In this document: piece after piece, positions 1 to 7,408 of the stretch
How positions within the stretch are numbered: the first letter of the stretch is position 1
How the letters are laid out: the number at the start of each line of letters is the position of its first letter
Assembly: GCF_008831045.1 (NCBI RefSeq)
Contig: NZ_WAJS01000005.1
Span: forward strand, 32,346-96,345
Length of the DNA: 64,000 nt
From: Adlercreutzia muris
GTDB taxonomy: Bacteria; Actinomycetota; Coriobacteriia; Coriobacteriales; Eggerthellaceae
Reading direction: 5' to 3'
Position numbers and translations under genes: made by a program
Notes under the pieces: generated by a model
Database searches by the model: none
What the model saw: only the letters and a program-made list of their open reading frames with translations
What the model was told of the DNA's origin: nothing

Positions 1-2
1 TG

Positions 3-737
3 GCCATGAACGCCCCGGTGCTGGGCCAGGCCGTGGGGCTCATCCTGGAATGCGCTTTCACGGCGAAGGCCGCCTTCGGCGGGGCCGTGGGCTCCGGCAT
101 GATCATGGCCTTGCAATTCGGCTGCGCCCGCGGGCTGTTCTCCAACGAGAGCGGTCTGGGCACCGCCCCCATCGTGGCGGCCGCCGCCAAGACCCGCAAC
201 CCGGCCGACCAGGCGCTCATCTCCATGACCGGCGCCTTCTGGTCCACCGGCGTCATCTGCCTGCTCACCGGTCTCGTGCTCGTGTCCACGATGATCGCCC
301 ATCCCGAGATCGGCCAGGAGATCCTCGCCGACCCCTCCATCGCCACCGGCGCGGCGCTGGCCAGCGCCGCCTTCGCCGAGATTCCCGTGTTTGGCACGCC
401 CATCCTGGTGCTCGGTATGTGCTCGTTCGCCTACTCCACCATTTTGGGCTGGAGCTACTACGGCAACCGCTGCGTGGCCTACCTGTTCGGGCCCAAGGGC
501 ATCAAGCCCTATCAGATCGTGTACGTGGCCGTGGCCTTCTTCGGGGCCATCGGGGTGGGGGACGTGGTGTGGACCATCTCGGACATCGGCAACGCGCTCA
601 TGGCCATCCCCAACATCATCGTGGTGCTGTTGCTGTCGGGCATGATCGCGCGGGAGACCCGGCATTTCGTCTACGAGGGGCATCTGGACGAGGAGTACGC
701 CGAACCCGTGCCCGTGGTGGACAAGGCCCAGCTGTAG
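3..737 (+). CDS. Alanine/glycine:cation symporter (AGCS family), 3' part only
   Basis: C-terminal half of a sodium (or proton):alanine/glycine symporter, an inner-membrane secondary transporter importing small neutral amino acids. The reading frame is open to the left window edge, so the N-terminus lies outside. Visible family segments include FGCARGLFSNESGLGTAPI, GWSYYGNRC and a GVGDVVWTISD stretch, plus several hydrophobic spans. It is closely similar in sequence to the complete symporter at 1239, which strongly supports the family and suggests a tandem duplication. The first in-frame ATG (position 6) is internal to the conserved domain and is not a credible start. About 245 residues are visible of an expected 450-500. 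Confidence 0.9.
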   Translation, partial: AMNAPVLGQAVGLILECAFTAKAAFGGAVGSGMIMALQFGCARGLFSNESGLGTAPIVAAAAKTRNPADQALISMTGAFWSTGVICLLTGLVLVSTMIAHPEIGQEILADPSIATGAALASAAFAEIPVFGTPILVLGMCSFAYSTILGWSYYGNRCVAYLFGPKGIKPYQIVYVAVAFFGAIGVGDVVWTISDIGNALMAIPNIIVVLLLSGMIARETRHFVYEGHLDEEYAEPVPVVDKAQL

Positions 738-1087
738 CGCCGGGGCCGCCCAAGTGGGGTCGTTCCGCTTGAGCTTTTGATTCCGATCTGGCAGCCTAGC
801 TGCAGCTGTTTCGAGAGCAGTTTCTGCTTTTGTGGTCAAAAACGCTTCGAGTGAGCTCGCTAAGGCCGTTTTGCGGGCCCAGGGTGCTTGCAAATGACCG
901 TAATCCGGGCTTTTTAGTCGCCCTTGACGAGCCGGATGCCTGTTTTTGCGCTCTCAGTTGGCGGATGTCTGCTCACTCGAAGCATTTTTGTCCATAAAAC
1001 AGGAATCTACTCGCCCCGCGCCCCGCACACCCCACGGCGCGCGGGGCGTGCGGCTGCCGTTCGCTGGTAATTCTCTCATTGTTAACA
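738..1087. other. Intergenic region between the two AGCS genes, carrying long inverted-repeat element A
   Basis: About 500 bases separate the two symporter genes. No coding potential is convincing here. The stretch holds a long imperfect inverted repeat (see the repeat at 811-1010) and, at its right end, the promoter and a palindrome of the second symporter. No clear rho-independent terminator for the first symporter was seen. Confidence 0.5.
811..1010. repeat. Long inverted-repeat element A
   Basis: The left arm core is at 833-858 (TGGTCAAAAACGCTTCGAG followed by TGAGCTC). The right arm core is at 971-994 and reads as its imperfect reverse complement. Weaker complementarity extends outward about 20 bases on each side, and the spacer is about 112 bases. 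The arm sequence is nearly the same as that of element B at 63104-63253, so this is a dispersed family rather than a chance palindrome. Function unknown; it could be a MITE-like or REP-like unit or a structured RNA. Confidence 0.75.
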
Positions 1088-1142
1088 TTGCCGCTCAGCT
1101 TCTCTGCCTATAATGCGGGTACTTTAGCGCGTTAAAGTGCCC
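1088..1142 (+). promoter_or_regulatory. Promoter and palindrome upstream of second AGCS gene
   Basis: A perfect -10 hexamer TATAAT lies at 1109-1114, with a possible -35 TTGCCG at 1088-1093 (15-base spacer, shorter than ideal). Directly downstream, around the expected transcription start, is an inverted repeat: ACTTTA (1121-1126) / TAAAGT (1133-1138), extended by GGG/CCC to 1117-1142. It could be an operator or a 5' hairpin. Confidence 0.5.
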
Positions 1143-1238
1143 GGGTCGCTCTGGCGGCGGCTCGGACCGCGATGGGGTTTGGGGGCCTTACGCTCGCGGG
1201 CCCTGTGCCGACGCGCCCGTAGGAGAGGAGTGCGATTC

Positions 1239-2669
1239 ATGGATATGATCGTGAACGCCATCAACGCCATCGACGGCTTCGTATGGGGACCGCCGATGCT
1301 CGTGCTGCTGCTGGGCAGCCACATCTTTTTGACCTTCCGCACCGGGTTCATCCAGCGGAAGCTGCCGACGGCCATCAAGCTATCGGTAACCAAGGACCCC
1401 GACGCCCCCGGAGACATCAGCCAGTTCGGCGCCTTGTGCACGGCCCTGTCGGCCACCATCGGCACCGGCAACATCGTCGGCGTGGGCACGGCCATCATCG
1501 CCGGCGGCCCGGGCGCGGTGTTCTGGATGTGGATTACCGGCGTCTTCGGTATCGCCACCAAGTACTCCGAGACCTTCGCCGCGGTGAAGTACCGCGTGAA
1601 GGACCACAACGGCAACATGCTCGGCGGCGCCATGTACGCCTGGAAGCGCGGCTTTATCGACAAGGCTGGCAACACTCCCTGGTGGGCCATGCTCGGCGCC
1701 GGCACCTTCGCCCTGTTCGCGGCCATCGCGTCGTTCGGCATTGGCTCGGCCGTGCAGTCCTCGGCCATGACCGAGGTTATCTCCACGAACCTGCCCGGCG
1801 TACCGGCTTGGGGTATCGGCCTGGCCATCGTCATCATGGTGTCCGTGGTCATTTTCGGCGGCGTGAAGGTCATCTCCAACGTCTGCGAGAAGCTCGTGCC
1901 CTTCATGGCGCTCGCCTACATCTGGGGTTGCGTGGTCATCCTCGGCATGAACTGGGAGCTTGTCTGGCCGGCGCTCTGTCTCATCGTGGAGAGCGCCTTC
2001 ACGGCCAAGGCGGCCTTCGGCGGTGCGCTCGGTTCCGGCCTTATGCTGGCGCTGCAGTTCGGCTGCGCCCGCGGCCTGTTCTCCAATGAGTCGGGCCTCG
2101 GCTCGGCGCCCATCGTGGCCTCGGCGGCCGCTACGCGCAACCCGGCGCGCCAGGCGCTCGTCTCCATGACCGGCACCTTCTGGGACACCGTGGTCATCTG
2201 CCTGCTCACCGGCCTCGTGCTCGTGTCCACTATGCTCGGCAACGCCGACCTGCAGGCTGAGATCATGGCCGGCAATATCACCGCCGGTGCGGCCCTGTCC
2301 TCGGCGGCCTTCGCCGAGATCCCCTACATCGGCACGCCCATCCTCATCTTCGGCATGATCCTGTTCGCCTACTCCACCATTCTCGGCTGGTCCTACTATG
2401 GCAACCGCTGCGTCACCTACCTGTTCGGCAAGCGCGCCATCCGCCCCTACCAGATGCTCTACGTGCTGGTGGCCTTCCTCGGCGCCATCGGCGTGGGCGA
2501 TGTGGTCTGGACGGTCTCCGATATCACCAATGCGCTCATGGCCATCCCCAACATCATCATGGTGCTGCTGCTCTCGGGCCTCATCGCCCGTGAGACGCGC
2601 CACTACGTGTACGAGGGCAACCTCGAGGAGCGCGACGAGGCCCCCATCCCGCAGCTGGACAGCAAGTAG
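1239..2669 (+). CDS. Alanine/glycine:cation symporter (AGCS family)
   Basis: Full-length (476 aa) sodium/proton-coupled alanine or glycine importer of the inner membrane. The GTGNIVGVGTAIIAGGPGAVF stretch around residues 72-92 and the FGCARGLFSNESGLG stretch are diagnostic of the AGCS family, and there are about ten hydrophobic spans. The ATG at 1239 is chosen because AGGAGAGGAG precedes it at 1221-1230; an upstream in-frame start at 1137 would add 34 Arg-rich residues without family similarity and would overlap the promoter. The C-terminal half closely matches the partial symporter to the left. Substrate (Ala, Gly or D-Ala) and coupling ion are not deducible. Likely a single-gene transcript ending at the terminator at 2747. 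Confidence 0.95.
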   Translation: MDMIVNAINAIDGFVWGPPMLVLLLGSHIFLTFRTGFIQRKLPTAIKLSVTKDPDAPGDISQFGALCTALSATIGTGNIVGVGTAIIAGGPGAVFWMWITGVFGIATKYSETFAAVKYRVKDHNGNMLGGAMYAWKRGFIDKAGNTPWWAMLGAGTFALFAAIASFGIGSAVQSSAMTEVISTNLPGVPAWGIGLAIVIMVSVVIFGGVKVISNVCEKLVPFMALAYIWGCVVILGMNWELVWPALCLIVESAFTAKAAFGGALGSGLMLALQFGCARGLFSNESGLGSAPIVASAAATRNPARQALVSMTGTFWDTVVICLLTGLVLVSTMLGNADLQAEIMAGNITAGAALSSAAFAEIPYIGTPILIFGMILFAYSTILGWSYYGNRCVTYLFGKRAIRPYQMLYVLVAFLGAIGVGDVVWTVSDITNALMAIPNIIMVLLLSGLIARETRHYVYEGNLEERDEAPIPQLDSK

Positions 2670-2746
2670 GGCCGCCGAGGGAGCGGTTTCCCCGATCCGC
2701 GGACGCCTCGCTGCCTAGCGCGAAGCTGTGGGTTTGATTCAGAACG

Positions 2747-2780
2747 AAGGCGATCCTCTGCGGAGGGTCGCCTTTCTTTT
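2747..2780 (+). terminator. Rho-independent terminator of AGCS gene
   Basis: A 12-bp stem (2747-2758 with 2763-2774, one G-T pair) with loop TGCG is followed by TTCTTTT. The T-tract merges into the -10 box of the next gene. Confidence 0.85.
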
Positions 2781-2785
2781 ATACT
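2780..2785 (+). promoter_or_regulatory. -10 box of a probably leaderless transcript
   Basis: TATACT ends only six bases before the ATG at 2792, placing the expected transcription start at or next to the start codon. No Shine-Dalgarno sequence is visible between them. No good -35 is seen because the terminator hairpin occupies that position. Confidence 0.5.
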
Positions 2786-2791
2786 GGGCCC

Positions 2792-4078
2792 ATGAAGACG
2801 ATTGCAATCATAGGCGCCGGGGCGGCGGGACTTGCGGCGGCAGTGGCCGCGGCCGAGGCGGCTCGCGGCGCTGGTGCGCTCGCCGAGGTGCGCGTGACCG
2901 TGTACGAGGCGTCCGATCGCGTGGGGCGCTCGATTTTGGCCACGGGCAACGGCCGCTGCAACTTTTCCAACGCAGTGATCGACGCGGGGCGGTACCGCAA
3001 CGCCTCGTTTGTGGAAGAGGCGCTGGGCGCCTGCGAGGCGACGTTCGAAGGCGGTGCGTCGCCTGGCGACGACTCGCTGCTTCCAGTGGACGTGCGGGCC
3101 AATGCGGTGCTGCGCTTCTTCGCCGAGCGCGGGCTCGTATGGCGCGAAGAGGGGGAGGGGCGGCTGTATCCTTTGGCCAACAAGGCCACGAGCGTGCTCG
3201 ACTGCCTGCGCGCAGCGTGCACGGCGGCTGGGGTACGGGAGCTTGTGGAAAGCGAAGTGGCTGCCGTGGAGGCGCCGCGCGGCGAGGGCGACCGCTTCAC
3301 GCTGCGCCTGGTCGACCGCCGGCTGGAGCGGGCCGATGCAGTGATCGTGGCCGTCGGAGGCGCGGTGGGGGAACGCTTGCTGCCTGCGGGCGTGCCCTTC
3401 TGCGCGACTGCGCCGACGCTCGGCCCCATCGCCACCGACCCGCGCTGGCCGCGCCAGCTGGACAACATTCGCGTGCGCGGGGCGCTGGAGCTCTGGCGCG
3501 GGGGGCGTCTGGTCGCTCGCGAGGTGGGCGAGGTGATGTTTAGAAAGTACGGCGTGTCGGGCATCGCCGCGTTCAATCTCAGCCGGCTCATGGAGCCGGG
3601 CGACCAGCTGGCCGTCGATTTCGTGGCTGCCGTGCCCGAGGAGGACGCGGAAGCGTTCTTGCGCGCCCGGCAGACGCGGCTGCAAGGCGCTCTCAGGCGG
3701 TCGATTACCTGGGAAGATCTGATGCGTGGCATGGTGCTTGCGCCGGTGGCCGATGTGCTGCTGAAGGCGTGCGGACTGAGGGGAGATGCTGCGGTGGACG
3801 AGGCTGGGCTTGCGCGCCTGTCCCCGGTGCTCAAGGGGCTGCGCCTGCCGGTAACGGGGACAGGCGATGTGCGCCAGTGCCAGGTTCATCGCGGCGGCGT
3901 TAAGGTGACTGCCGTTGACGCGCGTACCTGCGAGGTGCGCGGCGTGCCAGGCCTCTACGTGGTCGGTGAGGCCTTGGACGTGGACGCCCCCTGCGGCGGC
4001 TACAACCTGCACTGGGCCTGGGCCTCGGGGCTGCTCGCGGGGAAGAGCGCGACGGCTCGGTTGCGGGAAGGAAGATAG
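2792..4078 (+). CDS. HI0933/YhiN-family FAD/NAD(P)-dependent oxidoreductase
   Basis: 428-aa flavoprotein of the HI0933-like family (often named aminoacetone oxidase family or BaiN-like). The N-terminal GAGAAGLAAAVAAAEA Rossmann motif (residues 7-22) binds FAD; ATGNGRCNFSN near residue 50 is a family signature; the C-terminal GLYVVGEALDVDAPCGGYN segment closes the FAD site. The physiological substrate is unknown for most members, so no specific reaction is assigned. It heads a run of five genes with 3-base gaps or overlaps (to 8895), suggesting one transcript. It appears to lack a leader and ribosome-binding site. Confidence 0.85.
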   Translation: MKTIAIIGAGAAGLAAAVAAAEAARGAGALAEVRVTVYEASDRVGRSILATGNGRCNFSNAVIDAGRYRNASFVEEALGACEATFEGGASPGDDSLLPVDVRANAVLRFFAERGLVWREEGEGRLYPLANKATSVLDCLRAACTAAGVRELVESEVAAVEAPRGEGDRFTLRLVDRRLERADAVIVAVGGAVGERLLPAGVPFCATAPTLGPIATDPRWPRQLDNIRVRGALELWRGGRLVAREVGEVMFRKYGVSGIAAFNLSRLMEPGDQLAVDFVAAVPEEDAEAFLRARQTRLQGALRRSITWEDLMRGMVLAPVADVLLKACGLRGDAAVDEAGLARLSPVLKGLRLPVTGTGDVRQCQVHRGGVKVTAVDARTCEVRGVPGLYVVGEALDVDAPCGGYNLHWAWASGLLAGKSATARLREGR

Positions 4079-4081
4079 GCG

Positions 4082-5716
4082 ATGATCCAGGCATCGAACA
4101 TTCCCGTCTCCCTTGACGCGCTGCTTCCTGGAAATAAGGGGCTCTTCCGCAAGGAGGTGGCCCGGGCCCTCGGGATGAAGGCGACGGCCCTCGGCGAGGT
4201 GCGGCTGCTGAAGCGCTCCATCGACGCTCGCAAGAAGGCGAACGTGCACGGGGTGGTGACCGTGGCCGCGGCCCTGGTCGACGGGGCAGTGCCCTCGCCA
4301 GCGAAGGGCGTGACCGTGCGCCCCTTTGAGCCGACGCCGCCCTTGGCGGTGCCCGCCGTTGTCGGCGGCGAGATGCGCCCCATCGTCGTGGGCGCGGGGC
4401 CGGCGGGGCTGTTCTGCGCTCTGTACCTGGCTCGCGCCGGCCTGGCACCGCTGGTGGTGGAGCGCGGGGCCGCCGTGGACGAGCGCGTGGCCATCGTGGA
4501 GGCCTTCAATACGGGCGCGCCCCTCGACGAGCGCACGAACATCCAGTTCGGCGAAGGGGGCGCCGGCACGTTTTCCGACGGCAAGCTGAACACGGGCATC
4601 AAGAGCCCGCACATCCGCCATGTGCTGGAGGCCTTCGTTCAGGCCGGGGCGCCTGGGGACATCCTCGTGGACGCGAAGCCCCATATCGGCACCGATCTTC
4701 TGGTGGACGTGGTGCGCAATCTGCGCCGGGCCATCGAGAAGGCCGGCGGCGAGGTGCGCTTCCTCACGCGCCTGGCCGATGTGGCAGTGGAAGACGGCCG
4801 TGTGACCGGCGCCGTCCTCGTCGACGAGCGCACGGGATCTGTCGAGGCGGTTCCAGCCGACCGCATCGTGGTGGCTTGCGGCCATTCGGCCCGGGATACC
4901 TTCGATCTGCTCGGCCGCCTCGGCGCGAGCCTCGCCCGCAAGCCCTTCGCCGTGGGCGTGCGCATCGAGCATCCCCAGGCTTTGGTGAACGAGGCCCAGT
5001 ACGGCACGGCCGCGGCTCATCCGGCCCTCGGGGCGGCCGACTACAAGCTGGCCGTGAAGACCGGCGACGGGCGCGGCGTGTACAGCTTCTGCATGTGCCC
5101 GGGCGGGGAGGTGGTGGCTGCCGCCAGCGAGGAGGGCGGCCTGTGCGTGAACGGCATGAGCCGCCATGCCCGCGCCGGCGCCAACGCCAATGCCGCCCTG
5201 CTCGTGGAGGTGCGCTCCGACGACCTGCCCGGCGACGACCCCCTGGCGGGCGTCGCCTTCCAGCGCGCGTTGGAGCGGGCCGCCTATGATCTGGGGTGCG
5301 CGGGCGGCAACGCGCCCTACACCGCGCCGGCCCAGACTGTCGGCGGCTTTCTGGGCAGCATGGCCCCGACAGCGCCGTCTGCCGCGGTGCGCCCCACCTA
5401 CCCGCGGGGCGCGGCCTGGCGCGACCTGCGCGACTGCCTTCCGTCCTTTGTGGCCGACGCCCTGGTCGAGGCCCTGCCGGCCCTCGATCGCAAGCTCCAT
5501 GGCTTCGCAAGTCCCGAGGCGGTCATGACCGCCGTGGAGGCCCGCAGCTCGAGCCCGGTGCGCGTCGAGCGCGACGGGGGCTTCCAATCGAACATCGCCG
5601 GGCTCTATCCCTGCGGGGAGGGGGCCGGCTATGCTGGCGGCATCATGAGCGCTGCTGTGGACGGCCTGCGCGTGGCCGAGGCCATCGTCTCAGAATGCGA
5701 GGTGATTCCATCGTGA
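4082..5716 (+). CDS. COG2509-type FAD-dependent dehydrogenase
   Basis: 544-aa flavoprotein. About 95 residues precede the FAD-binding motif VVGAGPAGLFCALYLARAG (about residues 101-119). GGAGTFSDGKLNT (about 158) and the C-terminal GEGAGYAGGIMSAAVDG are typical of the uncharacterised FAD-dependent dehydrogenase family COG2509. The reaction is unknown. The start lies three bases after the previous stop, implying translational coupling. The stop codon overlaps the GTG start of the next gene (GTGA). It is a soluble cytoplasmic protein by appearance, with no signal peptide. Confidence 0.85.
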   Translation: MIQASNIPVSLDALLPGNKGLFRKEVARALGMKATALGEVRLLKRSIDARKKANVHGVVTVAAALVDGAVPSPAKGVTVRPFEPTPPLAVPAVVGGEMRPIVVGAGPAGLFCALYLARAGLAPLVVERGAAVDERVAIVEAFNTGAPLDERTNIQFGEGGAGTFSDGKLNTGIKSPHIRHVLEAFVQAGAPGDILVDAKPHIGTDLLVDVVRNLRRAIEKAGGEVRFLTRLADVAVEDGRVTGAVLVDERTGSVEAVPADRIVVACGHSARDTFDLLGRLGASLARKPFAVGVRIEHPQALVNEAQYGTAAAHPALGAADYKLAVKTGDGRGVYSFCMCPGGEVVAAASEEGGLCVNGMSRHARAGANANAALLVEVRSDDLPGDDPLAGVAFQRALERAAYDLGCAGGNAPYTAPAQTVGGFLGSMAPTAPSAAVRPTYPRGAAWRDLRDCLPSFVADALVEALPALDRKLHGFASPEAVMTAVEARSSSPVRVERDGGFQSNIAGLYPCGEGAGYAGGIMSAAVDGLRVAEAIVSECEVIPS

Positions 5717-6321
5717 AGTTCTTGACCGTGGATGAGGCTGCGGACGCCCTTGCCGCCGGCGAGGCGGTGGTCATGCCCACCGACACCGTGTACGGGGTGG
5801 GGGTGGCCGTGGATGCCGTGGACGACCCCGGCGTGCTCTTTCGGCTGAAGGGGCGCCCCGCCGGCAAGGCCGTGGCGTGGCTCGTGGAAGGCCCGGCGGC
5901 CCTCGACCGCTACGGTGCCGAAGTCCTCCCCTGGGTGCATCGGTTGGCCCGGCGCTTCTGGCCCGGCGGCCTCACCCTGGTGGTGCGGGCCTCCGAGGCG
6001 GTGCCCCCTGCGTTCCGCTCGCCGGAAGGCACCATCGGCCTGCGCATGCCGGCCTCTCCTGAGGCGCTCGCCCTCATCCGCGCCGTGGGCTGCCCCTTGG
6101 CCGTCACCTCGGCGAACCTGTCGGGTGCTCCCGCGGCCGCCGTGCCCGAGCTGCTCGACGGCGATCTGGTTTCCCGCACAGCCGGCGTCCTCGAGGGCCC
6201 GTGCGGCGCCAGTGGCGGTGGATTGGCCTCGACGGTGATCGATTGCACGACCGTCAAGCCGAGCGTGCTGCGATGCGGCCCCGTCAGTTCCCGCGATATA
6301 GAGGAGTGCTCCCATGACTGA
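5713..6321 (+). CDS. L-threonylcarbamoyladenylate synthase (Sua5/YrdC/YwlC family)
   Basis: 202-aa YrdC-domain protein that makes threonylcarbamoyl-AMP from threonine, bicarbonate and ATP for tRNA t6A modification at A37 of ANN-decoding tRNAs. Family elements visible: PTDTVYGVG near the N-terminus, KGRPAGKAV (the KxR nucleotide-binding region), TSANLSG and STVIDCT. It has only the YrdC domain, without the C-terminal Sua5 domain. The GTG start at 5713 overlaps the upstream stop by four bases and follows GAGGTG; the longer upstream reading frame lies inside the flavoprotein gene and is a shadow. The t6A-cyclising enzyme tcdA is also in this window (63394). Confidence 0.9.
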   Translation: MKFLTVDEAADALAAGEAVVMPTDTVYGVGVAVDAVDDPGVLFRLKGRPAGKAVAWLVEGPAALDRYGAEVLPWVHRLARRFWPGGLTLVVRASEAVPPAFRSPEGTIGLRMPASPEALALIRAVGCPLAVTSANLSGAPAAAVPELLDGDLVSRTAGVLEGPCGASGGGLASTVIDCTTVKPSVLRCGPVSSRDIEECSHD

Positions 6322-7408
6322 TTCCCCAACCGACCTCTCACCGATCAGCGAGGCCGGCGAGCCGGCAGCTGTCGTAACCGGGCCCGCTGCCGTTGCGGCC
6401 GGCGCTCCGGCTGATAGCGCCGCGATCTCTCTCGACCCCATCGACTTCACGTTCGACTCCGCCGATGGGGAGAGCGCGGTGCACGCTGTGCTGTGGCTGC
6501 CCGCCTCCTTGCGGGAGGATCGCGCCCAGGGAGCGGGGAAGAGCCTCGGCACCTTCCGTCCCCGGGGCGTAGTGCAGCTCATCCACGGCATGGCCGAGCA
6601 TATCGGCCGCTACGACGACTTCGCCCGCTGCCTCGCCCGCGCCGGCTACCTGGTGTGCGGCCACGACCACGTGGGCCATGGCGACACGGCTCCCACTGCG
6701 GCCCATCGCGGACGCATGCACCCGGTGCGCGGCGGTGACGCGCTCGTGGCCGACGTGCAGTCGCTGCGCCTGCTCGTGAGCCAGCAGGTGGCGGCCGAGG
6801 TGCCCTATTTCATGTTCGGCCACTCCATGGGCTCCCTCGTGCTGCGCAACTACCTGCCGCGCTTCGGGAAGGGGCTTGCCGGTGCCGTCCTCTGCGGCAC
6901 GGCCAACCAGCCCGAGGTCGTGGCCGCGGCGGGCAATGTGCTTGCCCGCGCCATCGTCAAGGTGCGCGGGGCCGACTACAAAAGCAAGCTTCTGCACAGC
7001 CTGGCCGACGGCGCCTACAGCCATCAGGTGAAGGACGCGCGCACGCCCTTCGACTGGCTCTCCCGTGACCCGGCGGTCGTGGACGCCTTCATCGCCGACG
7101 AGCGCGCGGGCTTCATGTTCTCGGCCGGCGCCTACGCCACCTTGACCGAGCTGGCCGCTCGCGCCAACAGCCCCGCGGCCTACCGGGCCACGCCTCACGA
7201 GGTGCCCCTGCTCTTCGTGGCCGGCGATGCCGACCCGGTAGGGAACTGCGGCTGCGGCGTGGCCCGGGCCGCCGGGGCCATGGAAGCCGCCGGCGCCGAG
7301 GACGTGACGCTGAAGCTCTTCCCCGCCATGCGCCACGAGATTTTGAATGAGATCGGTAGGGAAGAAGTCTACGACTTCGTCTTGGAGTGGATCGAGGAAC
7401 GCTCATGA
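6314..7408 (+). CDS. Alpha/beta hydrolase, monoacylglycerol lipase/lysophospholipase type
   Basis: 364-aa serine hydrolase of the Hydrolase_4 type. HGMAEHIGRYDDFA (about residue 93) forms the oxyanion region; the nucleophile is the Ser of GHSMGS (about 170); the acid is likely the Asp in AGDADPVG (about 302) and the base the His in MRHEILNE (about 338). About 50 N-terminal residues are Ala/Pro-rich and poorly conserved in appearance. It overlaps the previous gene by eight bases, and its stop overlaps the glycerol kinase start (ATGA). The coupling to glpK suggests that it releases glycerol from glycerides or glycerophospholipids, which is inference. Confidence 0.82.
   Translation: MTDSPTDLSPISEAGEPAAVVTGPAAVAAGAPADSAAISLDPIDFTFDSADGESAVHAVLWLPASLREDRAQGAGKSLGTFRPRGVVQLIHGMAEHIGRYDDFARCLARAGYLVCGHDHVGHGDTAPTAAHRGRMHPVRGGDALVADVQSLRLLVSQQVAAEVPYFMFGHSMGSLVLRNYLPRFGKGLAGAVLCGTANQPEVVAAAGNVLARAIVKVRGADYKSKLLHSLADGAYSHQVKDARTPFDWLSRDPAVVDAFIADERAGFMFSAGAYATLTELAARANSPAAYRATPHEVPLLFVAGDADPVGNCGCGVARAAGAMEAAGAEDVTLKLFPAMRHEILNEIGREEVYDFVLEWIEERS

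Noticed and set aside
738..1238. Glycine riboswitch upstream of the second AGCS gene
   Set aside because: The conserved glycine-aptamer core could not be recognised; only a short palindrome is evident.
2603..5587. 994-codon minus-strand open frame opposite the two flavoprotein genes
   Set aside because: Antisense shadow of two FAD proteins with clear motifs on the plus strand; no ribosome-binding site or domain of its own.
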